Below are positions 13,802 through 18,976 of a stretch of 18,976 nt of DNA, in pieces; positions within the stretch are counted from its first letter, which is position 1; each line of letters opens with the position of its first letter. This DNA is from Clostridia bacterium (GTDB lineage: Bacteria > Bacillota > Clostridia > UBA1381). Where the stretch lies: the NCBI GenBank assembly GCA_900751885.1, contig CAADTH010000016.1:1-18976 (forward strand), written 5' to 3'. Under the pieces are notes generated by a model. That model had not been told where the DNA came from. It saw only the letters and a list, made by a program, of their open reading frames with translations, and did no database searches. The translations under genes were made by a program, and so were the position numbers.

Positions 13802-13828
13802 AAAATTGGCGGCGAAAGGAATGCTCAT

Positions 13829-14170
13829 ATGAAAAAACATGGATACTATTGTAAGGTCTGCGGTGAGTATAAGGCGAATGAAAAGTTTTCGGGCAAAGGT
13901 CATGCGGCACATATTTGCAAAAAATGCGCCGCATTGCCACCTGATGTGCGTTCAACGCAGATGATTGAAAACAAACTGCTTTCTCTGCCATGGAGACTTT
14001 CTAAAGAACAAGTCAAATGGTTGCATAACAAAGCTCATGACAAGCGGCCAGAGATTCGAGAGCTAGCACAAGAACAGCTTAACGCGCGTTTTCATCCAGA
14101 GCAGTTTGTGCCGAATGATTTGGGTGACTTTGAAGATTTTCTGCTTGATGAGGACGAAAGTGAGTGGTAA
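13829..14170 (+). CDS. Small zinc-finger protein inserted in the mobility region
   Basis: 113-residue protein. Two CxxC knuckles (C8-C11 in YYCKVCGEY, C30-C33 in HICKKCAAL) flank KFSGKGHAAH, forming a single zinc finger. A helical middle and a very acidic tail follow (GDFEDFLLDEDESEW). I recognise this layout from hypothetical proteins in Clostridia but know no function. AAAGGA lies 8 bases before the ATG. It has its own promoter and terminator and is opposite to both flanking mob genes, so it behaves as an independent insert. A DNA- or protein-binding regulator is the simplest guess. Confidence 0.75.
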   Translation: MKKHGYYCKVCGEYKANEKFSGKGHAAHICKKCAALPPDVRSTQMIENKLLSLPWRLSKEQVKWLHNKAHDKRPEIRELAQEQLNARFHPEQFVPNDLGDFEDFLLDEDESEW

Positions 14171-14179
14171 ATCTATGTA

Positions 14180-14210
14180 ACCCGCAGCATCTAACTGCGG
14201 GTATTGTTAT
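14180..14210. terminator. Hairpin between the convergent zinc-finger and mobC genes
   Basis: A perfect 8-base stem, ACCCGCAG / CTGCGGGT (14180-14187 and 14195-14202), is followed on the plus strand by ATTGTTAT. It lies between the convergent ends and may act in both directions. Confidence 0.6.
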
Positions 14211-14539
14211 AGTTCGGTCAGTTTTGCGAGAGTCTGCTTGCCAATGGAGATCAACTCATCGAGCCGAATGCGCAAGTCCTCCAGATCAGCGGCGTAGACC
14301 TGACCGCTTTCGTTGGCACATTTGGCATACTGGTTGAGGTTGTTGCTGCACATCTGGAGCAGATACGCCATGCGGCGCAGCTCTTTCAAGTCCAAATGCA
14401 GACAATACCCATCCAGAGCCATCTTACGGATATAGGCACTCAGACTACGGATGCCCATGCCCAGCATCTTTTCATAGATACGATTTTTCTCAGCTTTTGT
14501 GGTTCTCAGGATGATGATCTCATCCCGTTTTTCTCTCAC
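14207..14539 (-). CDS. mobC: MobC-like relaxosome accessory protein
   Basis: 110-residue MobC-family protein. The N-terminus (EIIILRTTKAEKNRIYEKML, then GIRSLSAYIRKMALDG) is the ribbon-helix-helix-like DNA-binding part; the helical C-terminus has MCSNNLNQYAKCANESG, typical of the family. It helps the relaxase open and recognise oriT. The GTG start overlaps the stop of the helicase-like gene (GTGA), so it is translationally coupled to it. In related elements the relaxase follows directly; here an opposite-strand gene intervenes. Confidence 0.88.
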   Translation of the reverse strand: MREKRDEIIILRTTKAEKNRIYEKMLGMGIRSLSAYIRKMALDGYCLHLDLKELRRMAYLLQMCSNNLNQYAKCANESGQVYAADLEDLRIRLDELISIGKQTLAKLTEL

Positions 14540-16419
14540 CGGGCATCACCGTCCTTGTCGAGATAGGATTTGAAAGGCTTGACGGGTTCCGCTTTCTCTG
14601 CCTTTTCTTCCAGTACAGCCAGCACAGAGCGGCGGGGAGCATCCTCCTTTTCTTCCTCGTCCTGCTCCGGCTCATGGTGCTTTTCGTCTACATCAAGCTG
14701 TGCATTCAGTTCAGCAAGCCGCGCGGACTTCTGCGCCAATTCTTCCTCCTGCGGGAACGGCTTTGCCACCTCGACCTGTGCCGCTGCCTGCTGCTGTCTC
14801 AGGGTGTCCAGTTCGTTTTCTGCTGCGGTGCTGCGGTCGGCAAAATTGCTCAGGGCGTTGTCCAGACGGACAATGTTTCCGTGCGGGTCTGAACCGAGAG
14901 GAACCGGGTATTTCAGAGTTCCTTTCAGCAACGCCTGATGCTCATTGTGGAAGGTGTCGAACCGCAAGGAAAGTTCAAAGCCGCGATAGCTGCCCACCAC
15001 CTGTTCCTCGGTGTTCGGAAGTTCCATGCAGGCGAGAATCAGCCGTTCGCCAGCGGTCTTTTTCTCGTCGTAAGTCATGCCTTTAATGACCATGCCGCAG
15101 AAGTTTTCCTTGTCCTGCGGATGCGCCGCAGCGATTTCGGCATCCGATTTCAGGGCTGCGATTTTTGCAGTCTGCTCCTGAATCTCTGCCGGAAATTTTG
15201 TCAACAGCTTATCCTCTAAGCGGAACTTCTGGCTCTGGTGGTCGGCTTTCAGGACCTTGAGTTTTGCAACCTGCACATCCAAGTCCATCTTCTCTTTGAT
15301 AAGAGGGTTTCCGACGCACAGTGCCTTGATCTCCGCATAGGACAACGCCTGTTCATCCACATCGTCGCAGGAGCGCACCGGGGATTTGCTGGTCATAATC
15401 TGGCTGATAAACCGCTGCTTGTTCTCAAGGGTCTGGAACAAATACGAATCGAACGTACCCTCTGTGACGTAGTTGAACACATTGACTTCCTTATTCATGT
15501 TGCCCTGTCGGATGATACGACCGTTGCGCTGGGTCATGTCGCTGGGTTTCCAGCCGACATCCAGATGATGCACTGCTACAAGACGCTGCTGGACATTGGT
15601 TCCTGCGCCCATTTTTGCGGTGCTGCCCAGCAGGACGCGCACATCGCCGGAGCGCACTTTCGAGAACAGTGCTGCCTTTTTCGCTTCGGTGTCGGCGTTG
15701 TGGATGAACTCAATTTCGTTTTCTGGCACACCGGCGGCAATCAGCTTCTTGCGAATATCATCGTAGACATTGAAATTGCCATCGTTTTTGGGTGTCGAGA
15801 GGTCGCAGAACAAAAGCTGCGTCAGCTTCTGGTCTTTACCTTCCTCCCAGATCTTCAGGACGTTCCGCACACAGACGTTCAACTTGCTGTTCGGGTCATC
15901 CGGGAGCATAGGGTTCATCAGGCGGACATCCAGACCGATTTTTCTGCCATCGTTGGTGACGCACAGCATATTGTCCACGGACGCATCCACATTGCCGGAG
16001 TGAATCTCGGCGGCACGTCTGCTCAGTTCCTGCACCATTGCTTTCTGGGTCTCGGACGGTTTCACGACCACGGTTTCAAACTTTGCATCTGGCACAGGCA
16101 GATGCAGCTGGTCAGATGTCTTGATGTCGGCAACCTCCTTGAACATCGACATCAGTTCCGGCAGATAGAGCATGAGATAATTTAAGTCCGTGTCGGTCAA
16201 GGTCGCTGTCTGCTTGCTCCACCAAAGCGGCTTCACAATGTCGATACGCTCGGTAAGAATGTTATATCTGACAGCACCTTGCAGAACGGGGTCATTCTGA
16301 AAAACGGTCAGACAGTTGCGTATGCTGTTCTTGATTGCTCCGTTATCGGTCAAGTCCAGACTTCCTCTGACTTCTTCCACGGTCATGCTCGGCTGTGTGT
16401 CCTGCAATTCGCTGTTCAA
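14536..16419 (-). CDS. Chimeric VapE N-terminus / SNF2 helicase C-terminal protein
   Basis: 627-residue fusion. Residues 1-86 (DNGAIKNSIRNCLTVFQNDPV, TERIDIVKPLWW, TDTDLNYLMLYL; quoted in parts) match the start of VapE/VirE-type replication proteins. From P87 (PELMSMFKEVADIKT) the sequence matches the C-terminal part of the very large SNF2-type helicase/methylase proteins of Clostridia conjugative elements. It retains helicase motif V (LLGSTAKMGAGTN, 263-275) and VI (QRNGRIIRQ, 297-305). Walker A, DEAH-type motif II and the methylase domain are missing, so ATPase activity is not expected. The C-terminus is coiled-coil and acidic. The TTG start has GAGGTG 7 bases upstream and overlaps the CHC2 gene by 77 bases; the stop overlaps mobC. 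Confidence 0.8.
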   Translation of the reverse strand: MNSELQDTQPSMTVEEVRGSLDLTDNGAIKNSIRNCLTVFQNDPVLQGAVRYNILTERIDIVKPLWWSKQTATLTDTDLNYLMLYLPELMSMFKEVADIKTSDQLHLPVPDAKFETVVVKPSETQKAMVQELSRRAAEIHSGNVDASVDNMLCVTNDGRKIGLDVRLMNPMLPDDPNSKLNVCVRNVLKIWEEGKDQKLTQLLFCDLSTPKNDGNFNVYDDIRKKLIAAGVPENEIEFIHNADTEAKKAALFSKVRSGDVRVLLGSTAKMGAGTNVQQRLVAVHHLDVGWKPSDMTQRNGRIIRQGNMNKEVNVFNYVTEGTFDSYLFQTLENKQRFISQIMTSKSPVRSCDDVDEQALSYAEIKALCVGNPLIKEKMDLDVQVAKLKVLKADHQSQKFRLEDKLLTKFPAEIQEQTAKIAALKSDAEIAAAHPQDKENFCGMVIKGMTYDEKKTAGERLILACMELPNTEEQVVGSYRGFELSLRFDTFHNEHQALLKGTLKYPVPLGSDPHGNIVRLDNALSNFADRSTAAENELDTLRQQQAAAQVEVAKPFPQEEELAQKSARLAELNAQLDVDEKHHEPEQDEEEKEDAPRRSVLAVLEEKAEKAEPVKPFKSYLDKDGDAR

Positions 16420-16969
16420 GTTTCATCACCTCTTTTCTCTGCTCGGCTACAAGAGCTTTCTTTTCTTCGGGAGTGTCATAGAGAAGAATATCCAGCAGGT
16501 ATTCGATATAGCTTTTCTTCTCCAATGCTTCCACAAAAAGCGGGTGCCACACTTCATCCGTCCGTTGCGGTGCGTATTGCTTTTCCCACTTCCTCAGAAG
16601 ATGGAAGTAATCGGACAGCACCTTGTAGCAGTGATTTTCTTCCTGCTGATATTTCTGCTCCGGGGTAGGCTCTCGGATTTTCGGTCTGATTGACGGTTTC
16701 TGTCTGCTGTCATAGCTGATACCAAAATCATCAGCTATCTTCATGGCGGCTTCTTTGCTCGGCAAGCCAAACAGTCGGGAAACAAAGTCAACTGCGTCTC
16801 CATCTGCCTGACAGCCAAAGCAATGAAAGCGGCGGTCAAGTTTCATGCTGGGGTTCTTATCATTGTGAAAGGGGCAGACCGCCATTCCGTTTCGTCTAAT
16901 ACGGATTCCATAGCGTTCTGCCGCCTGTCGGGTTGTTACATTCTGTTTTACTGCTTCAAATAAATTCAA
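16343..16969 (-). CDS. CHC2 zinc-finger (DnaG primase-type) protein
   Basis: 208-residue protein with the primase zinc finger near the N-terminus: C32-x2-H35 (VCPFHNDKNPS) and C50-x2-C53 (FHCFGC), followed by DAVDFVSRLFGL. This fold binds DNA and in full primases helps priming; no TOPRIM domain is present. Such short CHC2 proteins commonly precede a VapE-like gene in Clostridia mobilizable elements, as here. The TTG at 16969 was chosen because AGGAGG lies 9 bases upstream; an ATG at 17014 in the same frame has no site and falls in the terminator hairpin. The C-terminus is helical. Confidence 0.85.
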   Translation of the reverse strand: MNLFEAVKQNVTTRQAAERYGIRIRRNGMAVCPFHNDKNPSMKLDRRFHCFGCQADGDAVDFVSRLFGLPSKEAAMKIADDFGISYDSRQKPSIRPKIREPTPEQKYQQEENHCYKVLSDYFHLLRKWEKQYAPQRTDEVWHPLFVEALEKKSYIEYLLDILLYDTPEEKKALVAEQRKEVMKLEQRIAGHTAEHDRGRSQRKSGLDR

Positions 16970-16991
16970 TAGGCATTTCCTCCTGAAATAG

Positions 16992-17032
16992 AAAAAGCAC
17001 CTGCTATTTTCCAAATGAAAACGGCAAGTGCC
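16992..17032 (-). terminator. Terminator-like hairpin between mobL and the CHC2 gene
   Basis: On the minus strand GGCACTTGC pairs with GCAGGTGCT (one G-T pair) and TTTTC with GAAAA inside, followed by TTTTT. It begins 3 bases after the mobL stop and ends about 20 bases before the CHC2 start, so it works as an intercistronic attenuator. Confidence 0.6.
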
Positions 17033-17034
17033 TG

Positions 17035-18627
17035 TTAAAGTTCCATATCCTGTTTTTTCTGCTTGGGTGCTTTCTGCACCTGTTTCTGTTTCTTCTGTTC
17101 CTGCTCATACTGCAAGCGTTCTTTGAGAGAATGCTTCGGCTCTGGCTGTTTCTCTCCCGTCTGTTCCGGCGATAGAACCTTGCTAACCCAGTAGCGAATA
17201 TCTTTCATCGGCTTCAATTCTTCATTGACTGCGGCAAGCTGTTCTTTCAGATCAGCGTGAGTAGTCCGCAGACCGTCATATTCTTTTTGCAAGGCTTTCA
17301 AATCCACATTCAAATCAGCACCATGCTTTTTCAGAATGCGGTATGCCTTATTAAAAGCGGTCAGCTCGTCCTTATGACTTTCGACATAGGCTTCCTTTCG
17401 GATTTTCCAGCCGATTTTGATATACTTGTCATGGACTGCTTTATGCTTTTCACAATCAGCAACGGCGGTCTGAATGGCGGTAATGGCTTTCATGCGGTTA
17501 GCGGCTTTCTGCATATCTTCACGAATGGCAGTAGCCTTTTCACTCACCCCTTGCAGGGCAATGTCCAAATCTTCCAGCGTGAAAAGCTCATGCCGTTGTA
17601 GATAGACGGTCGCTTGGGAAATGGTTTTCAAATCATCGGTCGTGCCTTTCTGCTGTCCGTATCTCGACCATTCGCTACGCTCTGCCTTTCGCAGATTCAG
17701 ATAATCACGCAGTAGAACGGCAAGGTTCGGAGAAGCATTTTTCTTTTCCGCTTCATTTTCTGCAATGACTTCTTTGGTGGCTTCCAGAATGTCAGCAATC
17801 CAGTCACGCAGACTTTTGATAGTGCTGCGGATAGCGTTCATCATGCGGTTGGCGGCTTTAATGTCTCGGTTGAGATTGCCGATGTTGGTGGCAATGCCTT
17901 TTCGCTCCAACGCAGAGACAGCCGTTCCCATGTGGACTGTCGGGATAATGTCAAGTCCCTGTCTTTCATAGGAACGCATATCAATCCGTTCTGGACTTCC
18001 GGCAAGTTCCAGATATTTGTTCTGAACAATTTCCCAACCATGCCGCCATTCCTCGGCATGGTACTGTTCGTTCCAGTCAACGGTATCTTCCTTATGGCTT
18101 TTCCATCTGCCGGATGGGAGCTTGATACGCTCGCCGTTTTCGTCAAGGTCATAAACCTTGCGGCTCTTAGGCATCCATTTTCCATTTTCATCAATGGCTC
18201 GCATGGTCAGCATGAAATGGCAATGGGGATTGTGTCCCGGCGGATCGGGGTCATGGATTGCGAAATCACAACACATTCCCTTTGAAACAAACTGTTCCTC
18301 GCAGTATTCTTTGACCATCTGCGGTAACAGCTCCATCGGGACTTCTCTGGGCAGGGCGGCAACAAACCGTCTTGCAAGCTGTGAGTTCCATTGCTTTTCG
18401 ATTTCTTCAACGGAGTTCCAGAGGGTTGCTCGGTCTGCATATTCGGGTGGAGCATTTGGGGGCAGCATGATTTCCGTATAGACCACTTCTTTTTTGCAAG
18501 TGTAATTCTTGGTTTTCTGGTCATACTCGGAAAACAGCTTTTCTCCGGCTTGGTAGGCAGCTCCGGCAACCGCAGAGTTGCCTTTGCTTCGCTGAGTGAT
18601 TTTGATATTGAAGTGGGGTACTGGCAA
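17035..18627 (-). CDS. MobA/MobL-family (MOBQ) relaxase
   Basis: 530-residue relaxase that should nick the oriT-like site upstream of it. The N-terminus HFNIKITQRSKGNSAVAGAA and Y25 (AAYQAGEKL, likely catalytic tyrosine) are classic for the family; RRFVAALPREV follows. The metal-binding HxH motif is H135/H137 in NPHCHFMLTMR. The C-terminal half is long, helical and coiled-coil, with a Lys/Gln-rich tail. The TTG at 18627 is the start: AAAGGAGG lies 10 bases upstream and no ATG precedes the conserved PVPHFNI motif. A T-tailed hairpin lies in its leader. It is the second relaxase in the window, unrelated in class to the one at 12347. Confidence 0.92.
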   Translation of the reverse strand: MPVPHFNIKITQRSKGNSAVAGAAYQAGEKLFSEYDQKTKNYTCKKEVVYTEIMLPPNAPPEYADRATLWNSVEEIEKQWNSQLARRFVAALPREVPMELLPQMVKEYCEEQFVSKGMCCDFAIHDPDPPGHNPHCHFMLTMRAIDENGKWMPKSRKVYDLDENGERIKLPSGRWKSHKEDTVDWNEQYHAEEWRHGWEIVQNKYLELAGSPERIDMRSYERQGLDIIPTVHMGTAVSALERKGIATNIGNLNRDIKAANRMMNAIRSTIKSLRDWIADILEATKEVIAENEAEKKNASPNLAVLLRDYLNLRKAERSEWSRYGQQKGTTDDLKTISQATVYLQRHELFTLEDLDIALQGVSEKATAIREDMQKAANRMKAITAIQTAVADCEKHKAVHDKYIKIGWKIRKEAYVESHKDELTAFNKAYRILKKHGADLNVDLKALQKEYDGLRTTHADLKEQLAAVNEELKPMKDIRYWVSKVLSPEQTGEKQPEPKHSLKERLQYEQEQKKQKQVQKAPKQKKQDMEL

Positions 18628-18651
18628 TTTGTGTGAACCTCCTTTCGGTGC

Positions 18652-18684
18652 AAAAAAATGACCGATACTTTTCAGCAGCGGTCA
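18652..18684 (-). terminator. Leader terminator hairpin before mobL
   Basis: On the minus strand TGACCG pairs with CGGTCA (loop of 14 bases) and is followed by seven T. It lies just before the ribosome site of mobL, so it would attenuate transcription coming from the oriT side. Confidence 0.5.
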
Positions 18685-18700
18685 GGTGGTGGAATATAAA

Positions 18701-18798
18701 CTTGCTGTCGGGGAATGATTGCTTGCAATCGTTTCCCGGCGGCAAGTCCACAAAGGGGTAGTTGGCAAAGCCAACGCAGGGGAAGTGTAGCTTCCCCT
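18701..18798. repeat. Array of three hairpins beside oriT
   Basis: A 22-base imperfect inverted repeat (CTTGCTGTCGGGG... with its partner ending GGCGGCAAG; 18701-18722 and 18725-18746), then GTTGGC-aaa-GCCAAC (18761-18775), then AGGGGAAG-tgtag-CTTCCCCT (18778-18798). No gene is visible here. Such arrays are common around oriT and may bind relaxosome proteins or fold in single-stranded DNA. Confidence 0.6.
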
Positions 18799-18863
18799 GT
18801 ATGATTGGAGCAGACTGCGGAAATCATCAGCTCCCTGCAAGGGGCTTTCGGCAGAACGCAATG

Positions 18864-18907
18864 CACAACCTTTAGGTGGTGTATAATTGCGCCCTATTAC
18901 AATAGGG
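18864..18907 (+). other. Probable oriT with RSF1010-like nick core
   Basis: The core TAATTGCGCCCT (18884-18895) differs by one base from TAAGTGCGCCCT, the nick region I recall for RSF1010/pIP501-type MOBQ systems. An inverted repeat CACAACC-ttta-GGTGGTG (18864-18881, one mismatch) lies directly 5', the same arrangement as in RSF1010. A second inverted repeat CCCTATT-ac-AATAGGG (18892-18907) overlaps the core. It lies about 260 bases upstream of the MOBQ relaxase gene. The stretch 18908-18976 has a further long imperfect inverted repeat (GTTGGGACC... / ...ATTCCAAC) and no gene. Confidence 0.7.
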
Positions 18908-18976
18908 TTGGGACCGGATATGGTAGCCAGCCATATTCCATTCCAACTCGTACCTAAGTTACAATAAGAGAGTAAT

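Noticed and set aside
15238..16185. Long plus-strand frame of 315 codons
   Set aside because: Antisense shadow of the helicase-type coding sequence; no start signal and no recognisable domain.
18701..18798. Hairpin array considered as a CRISPR or attC-like array
   Set aside because: The hairpins differ in sequence and size, with no regular spacers; oriT-associated structure fits better.

Overview
The window is most of a mobile genetic element from a low-to-mid GC Gram-positive bacterium, probably a gut-type Clostridium relative (Oscillospiraceae, Faecalibacterium-like). This rests on the Clostridia-style mobility genes, strong AGGAGG ribosome sites and an Agr system with a 'YQPxxP' AgrD. The taxonomic call is inference. 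Neither outer boundary (att site) is visible: the integrase is cut by the left edge and the right edge falls just after a probable oriT.

Left backbone (1-4403, nearly all minus strand): the N-terminal part of a tyrosine integrase, an excisionase-like protein, a MazF/PemK-type toxin with no ATG start, two ParB-like proteins, a zinc-ribbon protein, a roughly 400-base leader that looks like a structured RNA, an XRE regulator and a second small zinc-ribbon protein.

Cargo (4448-12197, visibly AT-richer than the backbone): a complete agr-type quorum-sensing set (agrA-agrC, then agrB-agrD, minus strand) faces a plus-strand peptide natural-product (RiPP) cluster. That cluster holds an XRE regulator, a radical SAM/SPASM maturase, an exported beta-repeat protein, an unannotated 58-residue precursor with seven cysteines, and an ABC exporter. 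The key regulatory observation is a pair of direct repeats (core CACTGCA-AA, period 21 bp) located 34 bp upstream of the -10 box at both the agrBD promoter and the maturase promoter. This is the layout expected for a LytTR response regulator. The model is: AgrD is processed by AgrB into a cyclic peptide, AgrC senses it, AgrA activates its own signal genes and the RiPP cluster, the maturase cross-links the Cys-rich peptide, and the ABC protein exports it.

Right backbone (12291-18976): a MOBP-type relaxase, a small zinc-finger gene with its own promoter and terminator wedged between relaxase and mobC, mobC, a chimeric protein joining a VapE-like N-terminus to the C-terminal half of a SNF2-type helicase, a CHC2 primase-type protein, a MobA/MobL (MOBQ) relaxase, and an RSF1010-like nick site with flanking hairpins. 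The region looks like a fusion of two mobility modules by deletion. Many backbone genes start with TTG, GTG or CTG, and several are preceded by terminator-like hairpins.
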